Source: Bradyrhizobium sp. S69 (lineage in GTDB: Bacteria > Pseudomonadota > Alphaproteobacteria > Rhizobiales > Xanthobacteraceae). From it: a stretch of DNA of 64,000 nt. The notes beneath the pieces were generated by a model that was not told where the DNA came from, did no database searches, and saw only the letters and a list, made by a program, of their open reading frames with translations. The stretch spans positions 167,637-231,636 of the forward strand of contig NZ_LMUK01000027.1 of assembly GCF_009766005.1 (NCBI RefSeq). Direction: 5' to 3'. A program made the position numbers and the translations under genes. Of the stretch, positions 23,885 through 33,250 are shown in pieces; the first letter of the stretch is position 1, and each line of letters opens with the position of its first letter.

Positions 23885-25321
23885 GTGCTGCAGCAGACCT
23901 TGCAATATTCGATCGCAAGCCTGGTATCGGCGGTCATCGGGCTGTTGAGCGCGGTCTGCTTTACCCGGCTGCTGTCACCGCAAGAATACGGCGTCTATAT
24001 CGTCGGGCTGAGCACCGCCGGCGTCGTCTCGGCCGTGTTGTTCACCTGGGTCCGCGTCTCCGCGCTGCGCTTTCAGTCGGAAGGCGGCGCCGTCGACGTC
24101 AGAAGGACCGTGCTGGTCGCGTATTTCATCTCGGTGCTCGCAGCACCCGTGGCCCTGATCGTGGTCGCGCTGACCTCCAATGTTTCATATCAACGTGCGC
24201 TCGCCGCCGTCGGCTTCGCGCTGGGGCTCGGCCTGTTCGAAATCGGACAGGAACTGCTGAAGTCCAGGCTGCAAAGCTTTGCCTTCATGGCCGCATCGAT
24301 CACCCGCGCATGCCTGGCCTTCCTGCTCTGCCTGGTCGCGGCATCGCTCGGCGGCGGCGGGCTCGGCCAGCTCGCGATGGTGGCGCTGACCTATTTCATC
24401 ACGGCCACGATCTTTGCCGCGGCGATCTGGCGCGGGCCGATGGCGCGGTTCAACGTCATCGAGTTGCGGCAATTCGCCCGGTTCGGCGTGCCGATCACGG
24501 TGTCCGGCTTCGTCTTCGCGATTCACGCCGCACTCGACAGGATGCTGGTCTATTACCTGATGGGCGACGCGGCAGCGGGCCACTATGGCGCCTCGGCCGA
24601 TCTGGTCCGGCAGATCATCCTGATTCCTGCCACCAGCATCGCCGCCGCGACCATCCCGCTTGCGGTTCGCGCCTTCGCCAGCGGCGGCGAACAGGAGGCG
24701 CGCCGGCATCTGGAGCTGAGCTTCGAGATCCTGCTCGCCGTCATCATTCCGGCCGTGGTCGGCTTTGCGCTGACCAGCAACTTCGTCGCCAACATCATCC
24801 TTGGCAGCGAATATCGCGAGACCGCCGCGCAAATCCTGCCGATCCTGGCGTTCGCCTGGCTGTTCCAGTCGATCACGCAATCTTACGTCCATGTCAGCTT
24901 TCACCTTGCCAAGCGGCCGTTTCTGGTCACGCTGCAAGGCATCGGCATGCTGCTGGCGAACCTCGTGACCATGCCGCTTCTGACCCTGCGATATGGTCTG
25001 CCGGGCGCGGCATGGGCGCTGGTGGTCACCGAACTGTTCGGCATGAGTCTCGGTTGGCTCCTGGCACGCCGAGCCTTTCCGCTGCCGTTCAACGCCTGGC
25101 ACCTGACGCGGATTTGCCTTGCGACGGTCGTGATGGCGCTGGTGCTCGCCGGCTTGAAGCTGTTGTTGCCGACCGGGTGGGTTTCGTTCTGCCTCATCGT
25201 GGCAAGCGGTTGCGCCACCTATGTCGCCGCGGCGCTGGTGCTCGACATCGCCGGGTCAAGGAAATCGCTCGGCGCGCTGCGACGTCAGGACAGGCTCGCC
25301 GTTTCCAAGCAAATCATCTAG
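23885..25321 (+). CDS. polysaccharide flippase (Wzx/MOP-type)
   Basis: A 478-residue integral membrane protein with about 12-14 hydrophobic segments, beginning with a GTG. LQQTLQYSIASLVSAVIGLLSAVCFTRLLSPQEYGVYIVG is the typical N-terminus of the polysaccharide transporter family, which flips lipid-linked repeat units across the inner membrane. It is followed 5 bp later by a glycosyltransferase gene, and is most likely co-transcribed with the GH10 gene. Confidence 0.92.
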   Translation: MLQQTLQYSIASLVSAVIGLLSAVCFTRLLSPQEYGVYIVGLSTAGVVSAVLFTWVRVSALRFQSEGGAVDVRRTVLVAYFISVLAAPVALIVVALTSNVSYQRALAAVGFALGLGLFEIGQELLKSRLQSFAFMAASITRACLAFLLCLVAASLGGGGLGQLAMVALTYFITATIFAAAIWRGPMARFNVIELRQFARFGVPITVSGFVFAIHAALDRMLVYYLMGDAAAGHYGASADLVRQIILIPATSIAAATIPLAVRAFASGGEQEARRHLELSFEILLAVIIPAVVGFALTSNFVANIILGSEYRETAAQILPILAFAWLFQSITQSYVHVSFHLAKRPFLVTLQGIGMLLANLVTMPLLTLRYGLPGAAWALVVTELFGMSLGWLLARRAFPLPFNAWHLTRICLATVVMALVLAGLKLLLPTGWVSFCLIVASGCATYVAAALVLDIAGSRKSLGALRRQDRLAVSKQII

Positions 25322-25325
25322 CATC

Positions 25326-26543
25326 ATGACCATGCAGTCCGCGCCGAAAAGCACAGACGTCGCCACCGACCTGCAACATATCGTCTGCCGGACCAACCAT
25401 GTCGTGCTGTCGGACTTCACTGAGGCGCGGCGCGAACCCACGCGTCCGATAGAATTCCGTCCTGAAAATTTCGAACGCCAATTCGACTCCACCACGCTCA
25501 TTTATGATGCCGTCGAGATCGAAGACCGGCAGGTCGTGCTGTTCGCGCCTCCCTTCTTCAATCTCACCGAAGCGCTGTCGAAAACCTGCTTCTTCCAGGG
25601 ATCGGAACGCCGCGAGCCGGAGATCCGGCATTTGGACCGGCACGCCCAGATCTGGCTGAAGGCTTCATCCGACGGCGGCATCCGTGCCGTCGGACCGCTC
25701 GGCGATGTCGCGCTGGCGGTTTCGCCAAATCGCCTCGACATGTTCAGGAGGCGCCGCGTCGTCTTCACGATGTCGAAGGACAACCCGATCGAGTGGATCG
25801 TCGATTGGGTGAAATTCAATCGCGACGTCCATGGCGCCGACGCGGTTCTGATCTACGACAACGCATCGACCGCTTATAGCAGCTCCGCGCTGAGCGCGGC
25901 GCTGCGCGCGGTGCCGGGCATCGAACGCTCCGTCGTGGTCGAGTGGCCCTTTAAATACGGCCCCCAGGGCGCCAACAGCCGGCAACATTGGGATTCCGAC
26001 TTTTGCCAGCTCGGCGCTTGGGAACATGCGCGGTGGTGCTTCCTGCGCCAGGCGCGAAGCGTGATGAACGCCGACATCGACGAACTGGTGTTGTCGAGAT
26101 CAGGCCAATCGGCGTTCGAAGCGGCCGAGCAATCCCATTCGGGATTTGTCCGCTATCGCGGCCGCTGGATCATCGGGGTGGACGACGGCAAAGCGAGCGA
26201 AACCGCCGAGCGGCTGCCGCGGCATCGCGACTTCAACGTCCTGATGCCGCCCAACACCCAATTCTCCTGGTGGCGCGGCCGTCGCGACAGCAATGTATGC
26301 GCGCCGAAATGGACGGTCGTGCCGGCCAAATGCCCGCGGCGCGCGCAATGGCTGGTCCACTCGATATCGCCCTGGCTGCCGTCGTACCTGCCTTGCAGCC
26401 GAAACTTCTCGTTCGGCCACTTCCGGGAAATCGGCAGCAACTGGAAATATCAGCGCACCAGCCGGGTGCCGTTCGATCCGTCGATTCATCGGACGAACGC
26501 GTTGCTGCAAACGACGTTCCAGCGCGTGAACTGGCAAGCCTGA
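25326..26543 (+). CDS. glycosyltransferase (Glyco_tranf_2_4 / GT92-like)
   Basis: A 405-residue cytoplasmic protein from ATG at 25326. The family-like core is VVFTMSKDNPIEWIVDWVKFNRDVHGADAVLIYDNAS, the start of the PF13704-like fold in which an aspartate-containing 'YDN' replaces the usual loop; a DxD-like NADIDELVL follows near residue 240, and SFGHFREIGSNWKY near the end. These features indicate a GT-A transferase; donor and acceptor are unknown. An N-terminal ~120-residue region has no recognised family. Confidence 0.82.
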   Translation: MTMQSAPKSTDVATDLQHIVCRTNHVVLSDFTEARREPTRPIEFRPENFERQFDSTTLIYDAVEIEDRQVVLFAPPFFNLTEALSKTCFFQGSERREPEIRHLDRHAQIWLKASSDGGIRAVGPLGDVALAVSPNRLDMFRRRRVVFTMSKDNPIEWIVDWVKFNRDVHGADAVLIYDNASTAYSSSALSAALRAVPGIERSVVVEWPFKYGPQGANSRQHWDSDFCQLGAWEHARWCFLRQARSVMNADIDELVLSRSGQSAFEAAEQSHSGFVRYRGRWIIGVDDGKASETAERLPRHRDFNVLMPPNTQFSWWRGRRDSNVCAPKWTVVPAKCPRRAQWLVHSISPWLPSYLPCSRNFSFGHFREIGSNWKYQRTSRVPFDPSIHRTNALLQTTFQRVNWQA

Positions 26544-26576
26544 TCGGCCGCCGCAAGAACCTTCGCTGCGACCGCC

Positions 26577-27755
26577 TTACGCGGCCTCGGGCTGTTCCCG
26601 CTTGTCTCTCTTGGGCATCGCCGCACGGAACCAGTCCTGGCCGGGCTTCTCGATCCAGCGATAGCTAATGCTCGCCACGACGACGAGAACGGCGAGATAA
26701 AGTGCGGTGACCAATAGCGGCATCAGATGACCGCCCAAGACGATCAGCTTGCCGGCCTCGCCGCCCAGCGCGGAGCTCGCATCCGTGGTCGTCAAGGTCC
26801 TGTGCGTGATCTTCTCGATGATCGAGACCGGCCGATCGACGAGATTGAAGATGATAAAGGCCTGCCACATGTAAATCGAATAGGAGATCCGGCCCAGCCA
26901 TTCGTTGCCGCGGTTGGTCATCAGCCTGGAGACCGGCCCGGCTTCGTAGGCGAAGACGAGCACCACGACGGCAAACACCAGCGGCGCGAAAAACGAATAT
27001 CCGCCGCGTCCGGCGACCGAGACAAAGCCCACGGTTGCGATCAGCACGGCGACCTCGACCAGCGGACTATCGAAGATATCGCGCGGACAGACCTGCCACA
27101 GCCGATAGACGAAATGCCCGATCAAGAAGCCGCAGATGCAGCGGAAGATCCCGAGATCGAAGGTGACATCCATGCCGCGTTCGGAATAGCGCAAGAGAAC
27201 GGTGGCACTGCCGATCAGCAGGATCGCGAGCAGGCCTTCGGCCGCAAAACGCACGCGCGCGAGCCTGGTCTCGGCGACATGCAGCGTCGCCGCAAAGATC
27301 ATGTAGGTCCAGAATTCGGCGGCAATGCTCCAGCTCGGCGGATTCCACGTCAAATGATCCTGGATCCCCATCGCCTGCGCAAAAGCAAGATGCATGAAAA
27401 CCGCGCTCGGCGCGGTCGAGCCCGAGAACGGCGGCGCGTAGAAGTTGGCGCCGCGAGCCGCCATCAATGCCTTGCCGCTTTCGGCGACCACAAAGGCGAG
27501 CAGCACGACGGCATGCAGCGGCCACAGCCGGCCGAATCGCCGCAGTGCGAAAGCGCCGACGCCGTCAAGCGTCGCCATGCGATCGCCGTAGCTGTGGGTG
27601 ATCACGAAACCGCTCAGTACAAAGAAAAAGTCGACGAAGAGGTAAGCGTTGCGAATGAAGTCCAGCGAATAGATCGCGCTCAGGACGTTCAGATGGAATA
27701 TCGCGACCAGCAACGCGGCGACGCCGCGCCAGGAATCCAACACATGAAAGCGCAT
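26577..27755 (-). CDS. acyltransferase-3 family protein (OafA/ExoZ-like)
   Basis: A 392-residue membrane protein with ~10 hydrophobic helices. FHVLDSWRGVAALLVAIFHL is the N-terminal motif with the catalytic His of the family; FVDFFFVLSGFVITHSYGDR follows. Such proteins O-acetylate or succinylate polysaccharide from the cytoplasmic side. GAGGTCAAA precedes its ATG. It lies 15 bp after the next minus-strand gene (27770-28933) and forms an operon with it, opposed to the main plus-strand block. Confidence 0.93.
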   Translation of the reverse strand: MRFHVLDSWRGVAALLVAIFHLNVLSAIYSLDFIRNAYLFVDFFFVLSGFVITHSYGDRMATLDGVGAFALRRFGRLWPLHAVVLLAFVVAESGKALMAARGANFYAPPFSGSTAPSAVFMHLAFAQAMGIQDHLTWNPPSWSIAAEFWTYMIFAATLHVAETRLARVRFAAEGLLAILLIGSATVLLRYSERGMDVTFDLGIFRCICGFLIGHFVYRLWQVCPRDIFDSPLVEVAVLIATVGFVSVAGRGGYSFFAPLVFAVVVLVFAYEAGPVSRLMTNRGNEWLGRISYSIYMWQAFIIFNLVDRPVSIIEKITHRTLTTTDASSALGGEAGKLIVLGGHLMPLLVTALYLAVLVVVASISYRWIEKPGQDWFRAAMPKRDKREQPEAA

Positions 27756-27769
27756 TTTGACCTCTTCAG

Positions 27770-28933
27770 TCAGATGTCTTCGTCACGCGACAGCTTGCCC
27801 AGCGCACGGCCGACCCTTTCCGCCAGCCAGGGATAACGCCGCAATCGTTGCGCGGAATGGTCGCGCAACGCATAGGGCATGCCGCGCCAGCCGAGCGCGA
27901 TGCTAACATCCGTCAGCGGCAGCGGCACCGCGCCGAACCGGCGCTTGAAGGCATAGTTGCCGACACTCAGGTCGAAGGTCCGGACGCCGTCCTGGTGCAG
28001 GGCGGCCATGGTTCGCTCGACAATGAGACGGCTCGGCGAACAATGCGACCAGCGCCGTCCCGCGTTGCTGATCCGAAGAAAGACGAACGTCTTTTGCCGC
28101 CTGATGCCGAGCACGGTCGCCACCGTTGCTTCATCGCACTTCAAAGACGAGACGACCGCAAAGCCTTCCTCGATACCATTGGCGATCAGGTCGCGATAAA
28201 ATTTCGCGCGGGCGCCCTCGTTCAAGTTGAAGGGAAGGCCAAGGCATTGCATGCGCGCATGCTGCTGGGTATCCATCAGGTCGAGCAATTTCAGCGCTGC
28301 ATCGGCCTTGTCGATGATTTCAAACTCGGCGCCCGGATAGCGGTTGAATACGCGCCAGCTTCGCGGCAGTTGCATTTTCTTGATCGAAGTGCGGTAGGTC
28401 TCGAAATCATCCTCGGTCTCGACGAGATTTCCATTCAACGAACAGGAACCCAGGCGTCCGAGCCAGACAAATGGATTTGGCCTGCCGCCGACAAAGGCCG
28501 GCATTTTCTGCATCCGAAGCAAATCAGCGCCTTCGGGCAATCTGCGCAGTGCCGCGATCAATGCCTGGCATAGCGCACGCGCACCCGCCTCATCGCCTGG
28601 CGCATCGAGGCCGAGCAACGGCGCATTGTAATCGGTGAGGTCAAGATCGGCGAATTCGACCAGGCGAACGCCACCTTGCACGCGGTGAATCAGCGGCACC
28701 AGCGCGATCTCGCGATGGGTCGAGGCGTCGTAGATCATCGCAATCAGCGGAGAGACCGAATTGAACGCGCCATACCAGGCGGCGAACCACTGCTTGTGCT
28801 GGAAACTCGTGCCCGGAATGTCGCTACTCCAGCGCGACGCCGCCACCGCCCAGTCGCGAACCAGTTCGACGCGAAACGCGGAGGCACCCGATAGTGCCCG
28901 CGTGTTCAGCCCGCCAACTTCCAACACAGCCAT
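27770..28933 (-). CDS. GNAT/BioF2-like acetyltransferase (Acetyltransf_6)
   Basis: A 387-residue cytoplasmic protein if it starts at ATG 28933 (MAVLEVGGLN); the frame extends upstream to 29140 with weaker coding character. GTSFQHKQWFAAWYGAF at the N-terminus and LMDTQQHARMQCLGLPFNLNE, GVRTFDLSVGNYAFKRRFGAVPLPLTDVSI near the C-terminus are marks of the PF13480 family (FemAB-like GNAT fold), frequent in exopolysaccharide loci, where they are thought to acetylate or aminoacylate sugars. It forms an operon with the acyltransferase-3 gene. Confidence 0.85.
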   Translation of the reverse strand: MAVLEVGGLNTRALSGASAFRVELVRDWAVAASRWSSDIPGTSFQHKQWFAAWYGAFNSVSPLIAMIYDASTHREIALVPLIHRVQGGVRLVEFADLDLTDYNAPLLGLDAPGDEAGARALCQALIAALRRLPEGADLLRMQKMPAFVGGRPNPFVWLGRLGSCSLNGNLVETEDDFETYRTSIKKMQLPRSWRVFNRYPGAEFEIIDKADAALKLLDLMDTQQHARMQCLGLPFNLNEGARAKFYRDLIANGIEEGFAVVSSLKCDEATVATVLGIRRQKTFVFLRISNAGRRWSHCSPSRLIVERTMAALHQDGVRTFDLSVGNYAFKRRFGAVPLPLTDVSIALGWRGMPYALRDHSAQRLRRYPWLAERVGRALGKLSRDEDI

Positions 28934-29415
28934 CAGCCAACTTCCAATCGCCTGTTTCAAACCGATCGCCCTCACGGGCTTGCAGCCTGAAGACTTTATT
29001 CCGCGTTGGCGCAGCATTCTGCCGGCGACAACAGCATAGCTCGGGCAGAGTCCCGATATGAAACGGTGGACGTGGTCCTCGCCGTCTATCCGGTAACATT
29101 TGGCAATATAGATGCCAGAGACCTCAAAGCCGCTTACCAAAAACTAACCATCCGGAAACTATGGCTAACGTCGGCGCGGTCGACCCATATTCATTAACCG
29201 TGATGGGCGTGCAGCCCGCAACGGCGATTGTTTCGGGATATCAAAACAGCGCCTACGGCACCGCAAACTTCGTTCAGCCATGTTAATTCAAAGTGTAGCT
29301 GGAGCATGGACCGTAGCTCGCCGCTGGCACGGACATTGCTGAACTGTTTCAAACCGCGTTCACGGGTGTTCCGCTCCGGCACATCTCGACGCTTGCGCGA
29401 CAGAAGCAGGTAGCT
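28934..29415. promoter_or_regulatory. divergent intergenic region in the polysaccharide block
   Basis: 482 bp between the minus-strand acetyltransferase and the plus-strand glycosyltransferase. It must hold both promoters. It is more AT-rich than the neighbours. I see no clear -35/-10 pair, riboswitch or credible small gene. Confidence 0.45.
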
Positions 29416-30339
29416 ATGTGGGTCAACGTCGTTATCCCGGTCAAAAACGGCGCCCGATTCATTGCGGAAGCCGTTGCAAGCGCGCTGGGCCAGGCCCACG
29501 TCAAACGGGTGATCGTCGTCGACGATGGGTCGACCGATGGCTCGGCTGAGATTGCGGCTGGCATCGCCGACCAACGGGTGACCTTGATCCAGGGCGACGG
29601 CCGAGGCGTCTCCGCCGCCCGCAATCTCGGGTTCGCGGAAGTCGAACGCCAGATGCCCGCGGAGGGGCGTGAATATAGCTGGGTGATTTTTCTCGATGCC
29701 GACGATCGCCTGGTTCCCGGTGCGACCGACAGGCTTCTCGAAGACGTTCCGGCCGATTGCGTCGCGGTCTACGGAGATTATGACAGGATCGACGCGGGTG
29801 GACGCCGCATCGGGCGACGCAGCCTGTTGCGTCGGCGGCGCAAGCCGAGCGGCGAAATCCTGCGCGATCTGCTCGCCGGCAATTTCATCGTCAACGGCGG
29901 CGTCATGCTGATCCGGCACGCGCAATTCCTGCGCGCCGGCGGTTTCGATGAGACGCTTCGCTATTGCGAGGATTGGCACCTGTTCTGTCGTCTTGCGGCG
30001 CAGGGACCCATTGCCTGGCGTGCGCGGACGAAAGTTCTGGAATATCGCGTCCATCACAACAGCGCGATGATGAGCGGCGGGGTCAATTTCAACCATTATC
30101 GAGCCGCCGTCGGACGCATATTCACCGATCCGATGATCACAGGCAAAGTCGGCGATGCCGACCTCGTCCGGTTGCGGCGCAAGGCCGAGCAGCATCTGCG
30201 GACCTATCTGGCCTGCCAGGCGGTCCGCGCCCGCGCCTACGGCCGCGCCGTGAAAGAGACGACCAAGGCGATCGCCCTGCTGCCGTCGCGGACACCAAGG
30301 ACGCTCGCGCGCGCATTGGGCGCGCTGGCCGGGCTCTGA
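29416..30339 (+). CDS. family 2 glycosyltransferase
   Basis: A 307-residue GT2 protein. VNVVIPVKNGARFIAEAVASALGQAHVKRVIVVDDGSTDGSAEI is the nucleotide-sugar-binding start, VIFLDADDRLVPGATDR contains the metal-binding DxD, and CEDWHLFCRLAAQ near residue 183 supplies the catalytic ED motif. Inverting transferase, cytoplasmic; donor and acceptor unknown. The next gene begins within its stop (TGATG), indicating coupling. Confidence 0.94.
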   Translation: MWVNVVIPVKNGARFIAEAVASALGQAHVKRVIVVDDGSTDGSAEIAAGIADQRVTLIQGDGRGVSAARNLGFAEVERQMPAEGREYSWVIFLDADDRLVPGATDRLLEDVPADCVAVYGDYDRIDAGGRRIGRRSLLRRRRKPSGEILRDLLAGNFIVNGGVMLIRHAQFLRAGGFDETLRYCEDWHLFCRLAAQGPIAWRARTKVLEYRVHHNSAMMSGGVNFNHYRAAVGRIFTDPMITGKVGDADLVRLRRKAEQHLRTYLACQAVRARAYGRAVKETTKAIALLPSRTPRTLARALGALAGL

Positions 30340-31367
30340 TGCCTGTGTCGAAATCAAACGGAATAGATGTGAGCGACATGACAAGTCCTGAAGCGGTGGT
30401 CTGCATCCCGACCTTCCGGCGGCCGGCGGGCCTGAAGAGAACCCTGCAATCGCTCGCCGCCCAAACCGGAACGGAGCGCTTTGCCGTCGTTGTCGTCGAG
30501 AACGACGCGCAGCGGCTCGAGGGCAAACAGGTCGCGGAGGCGGTTTTTTCTTCGGGGGTGCTTTCCGGCCTCCAGGTCATCGAACGAACGCAAGGCAATT
30601 GCAGCGCGATCAATACGGCGTTTCGGACCGCGACGGAGAGTTTTCCGACGGCTGAGTTCTTCTTGATGATCGATGACGACGAAGAAGCGTCGCCGACATG
30701 GCTTGCGGGAATGATCGAAACCGCGCGCTCAAGCGGCGCGGACCTGGTCGGCGGCCCGGTGGACCGCCGCTTTGAAGGCGATGCGTCGCCAAGTCTGCAA
30801 AAGCATCCGCTGTTCCATTCGACCATCACCAGATCGGGCGAGGTTGCCTCGCTGCACGGCACGGGCAATTGCCTGATCCGCCGCAGGGTGCTCGAAGCAC
30901 TGGGCGAGCCTCTGCTTGACCCCCGGTTCAATTTTCTCGGCGGCGGCGACATGGACTTCTTCACGCGCTGTCGCCTTGCCGGATTCAAGTCGCACTGGAA
31001 CGAGGACGCCAGGGTGCACGAGACCGTACCGGCCCAACGCATGAAGGCCAGATGGGTATTTAACAGGTCGATCGCCACCGGCGTGATCAACTACACGATC
31101 GACCAGAAGCGCTATCACGGACCCTTGGGCGGCGCGGCGCTAGTGCTGAAGAATCTGATTTCGCTCGGAATTGCGCCGTTTCGCGCGGCGAGAGCGCTAT
31201 TGGCGACCGGACACTGGCTCCCGGCGTCGCATCCGCTTGGCCTGTCGATCGGCCGCAACCTGGCCGCGCTGGGGCTTGCACCCACGCCCTATAAAGCAGC
31301 CAATGTCACGCCGCTGTTCGAAATCGTGCCAGATAATGCAGGCCGAACACGGCCAGCAGAAAGGTGA
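30339..31367 (+). CDS. family 2 glycosyltransferase
   Basis: A 342-residue GT2 protein from the ATG overlapping the previous stop; a second ATG at 30378 (MTSPEAVVC) may be the true start. AVVCIPTFRRPAGLKRTLQSLAAQ opens the fold, FLMIDDDEEASPTWLAG has the acidic metal-binding motif (DDDEE), and FNFLGGGDMDFFTRCRLAGFKSHWNEDARVHE near 205-235 is the acceptor-side motif. C-terminal segments (~275-330) are hydrophobic. Its 3' end overlaps the convergent ligase gene by 62 bp. Confidence 0.93.
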   Translation: MPVSKSNGIDVSDMTSPEAVVCIPTFRRPAGLKRTLQSLAAQTGTERFAVVVVENDAQRLEGKQVAEAVFSSGVLSGLQVIERTQGNCSAINTAFRTATESFPTAEFFLMIDDDEEASPTWLAGMIETARSSGADLVGGPVDRRFEGDASPSLQKHPLFHSTITRSGEVASLHGTGNCLIRRRVLEALGEPLLDPRFNFLGGGDMDFFTRCRLAGFKSHWNEDARVHETVPAQRMKARWVFNRSIATGVINYTIDQKRYHGPLGGAALVLKNLISLGIAPFRAARALLATGHWLPASHPLGLSIGRNLAALGLAPTPYKAANVTPLFEIVPDNAGRTRPAER

Positions 31368-32619
31368 ACCAGATCGGGTCATCGCGATCGAAGAAGAAGC
31401 TCTCCAGCGACGACAGATAGATTCCGAACAGCCAGATCCGCAACAGCATCATCAGCAGCGGTCCATCGTTGCCACCGGTCTCGGCGGCCTGGAAATTCCG
31501 CAGTGGCGCGATGACCAGGATGGCGATCACCAGCGCCAATCCCGGCAATCCCATCGTCAACGTCGAGTCGAGATAGCCGTTATGGCTGTGCGCCGCCGTC
31601 GCCGCCCATTCCATGCCCTCAGGCAGGTTCTTGACCGATTCGCTGCCCCAGAACGCGGCAAAACCGTATCCGGTCCATGGCCGCATCGCGGCCGCCTGCA
31701 ATCCGAAGGTCCAGATATCGGTGCGGCCGGTGAAACTCGTATCCACCGGCAACAACTTTGAGACTTCAGCGAGTTGGTCGCTGACAACCGAGCCGATAGT
31801 CAAAAGATTGAGCAGCACCAGCGGGCTCAGCGTGATCATCACGCGCAGCCAGAAGGGCCGAATGACCGTGGTCAGCGAGGTTAGCCCCACCACGCCGAGA
31901 CCGAGCGCGAACGAGCTCTTGCCGCCGGAATTCAGGATGAACAACGATGCCAGCGCGACGATCGCCGTGCCCGCAAGCCACGCGCCGGAGCGCGCCACAT
32001 AGATGCCGATAAACAGCACCATGACCATGACGGCCGCCGCCATGTTCTTGTGCCCGAACGAACCACGCCAGTCGCCGGCCAGCGCCGGCTCCTGCGCATC
32101 GGTCGCCAGATGCATCGAGAGGTTCGGCGCCAGGATCAGGCCGAGGTAACAGGTCGCCAGCAACGCCAGCGCCGCGATCGCGAACCAGCGCATCAATTCG
32201 TGCGGGGTTTTCGGCAACAACATCAGTGTCGCCGCCACCGTGATGACGGCGACCGACAAGACGAAACGCCTGATCGACGCCCCCGGATCGAGCGACAATA
32301 TTACGGTGATGACAACCCAGCCGCCAAACAGCATATAGCCGCGTGACAGCAGGCTCGTTAGCCCGGGGATGTTGTCCCGTACGACCAGCGACGTCGTGAG
32401 AATGGCGAGGCAGCCGAACGCCGCGTAAGTGTAGGTTTCGTTGCCATTGGTGAGGTCGCTGAGCAGCACGTTGCCGAGATCGGTGAACGGATGCAGCGAC
32501 ACCCAGACCAGCAACAGCGCCGCGACGAAGGCGCCGCCGCGCACCAGATCCATCACCGGTTGACGGCGCAACCCATGGAGAATGGCGCGGGCTTCAGAGC
32601 TGTTGGAGAATTGGCTCAA
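31306..32619 (-). CDS. O-antigen ligase/polymerase family membrane protein (Wzy/WaaL type)
   Basis: A 437-residue protein with ~11 membrane segments. The loop GDWRGSFGHKNMAAAVMVMVLFIGIYV and the periplasmic SFTGRTDIWTFGLQAAAMRPWTGYGFAAFWG ... AAHSHNGYLDSTLTMGLPGL contain the family's conserved R/H residues (HNGYLD). In this setting a Wzy polymerase is most likely; ligase and polymerase cannot be separated by sequence eye. The frame starts at TTG 32619; an ATG at 32553 (MDLVRGGAF) is an alternative. Confidence 0.9.
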   Translation of the reverse strand: MSQFSNSSEARAILHGLRRQPVMDLVRGGAFVAALLLVWVSLHPFTDLGNVLLSDLTNGNETYTYAAFGCLAILTTSLVVRDNIPGLTSLLSRGYMLFGGWVVITVILSLDPGASIRRFVLSVAVITVAATLMLLPKTPHELMRWFAIAALALLATCYLGLILAPNLSMHLATDAQEPALAGDWRGSFGHKNMAAAVMVMVLFIGIYVARSGAWLAGTAIVALASLFILNSGGKSSFALGLGVVGLTSLTTVIRPFWLRVMITLSPLVLLNLLTIGSVVSDQLAEVSKLLPVDTSFTGRTDIWTFGLQAAAMRPWTGYGFAAFWGSESVKNLPEGMEWAATAAHSHNGYLDSTLTMGLPGLALVIAILVIAPLRNFQAAETGGNDGPLLMMLLRIWLFGIYLSSLESFFFDRDDPIWFTFLLAVFGLHYLARFRTAA

Positions 32620-33250
32620 GACGGCGCAGCCAGCGCGCCCGACAGGGCGGCAAGGACGAAGGAAGCTGATGCGGGGCGGAGGTCAGAGCCTTCCATTTGC
32701 TTCGCCTCAATCCGCGACGCCAGTTTACCGGGCCGCGCACCGGCGCGACGTCGATCCAAACCCTAATACAGGGCGCATTAACCAAGTCTGAATCAAATCG
32801 GCACGGTTTGGCATGGGGTATCTGCCTCGGCACCGAAGTTGCTGTGTTCCCTAGCTATGAGACCGATGCGCGATGCAACAACTTCCCCGGGACCTGCGCT
32901 GGACGCTGCAAGCGGCGAATTGGCACGCATTTCGCGCGGGTTGACCGCAATGGCCCAGGGAGGTGTCCGCGCCGCGGTCCTGATGCACCCCATCCGTGGG
33001 ACAGTGGCCGGGACGCTAAATCCCATTTTTGGACAGGGCCGGTTTGAGCACCGTTTTGGAGCCTGCCGAGGTATCGCCATGCCAGGGCGTTTAAACGCTT
33101 TTTTTTCCTTTTCGGTGAATAGTCCCACAATGAGTATGGTTAATTTTTCCTGTTGCGTTTGTTCCGCGCCGAAACCGCGTGCGCCTGGCGTAACGAGAAA
33201 AGTAGCCCCTCAGCCGACGCGTACGGCGGTTCGAACGGAAGCTGGGGCCC
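32620..33250. promoter_or_regulatory. 631-bp divergent intergenic region
   Basis: Lies between the polymerase gene (minus) and the chain-length gene (plus), so both promoters are expected here. A 12-bp palindrome GCGTTTAAACGC followed by a T8 run is at ~33086-33107, with AT-rich DNA after it. No credible gene is seen: frames on both strands have poor codon use. Confidence 0.45.

Noticed and set aside
33086..33107. GCGTTTAAACGC plus T8 as an intrinsic terminator
   Set aside because: The palindrome leaves no room for a proper loop and no plus-strand gene lies upstream; noted only as part of the intergenic region.
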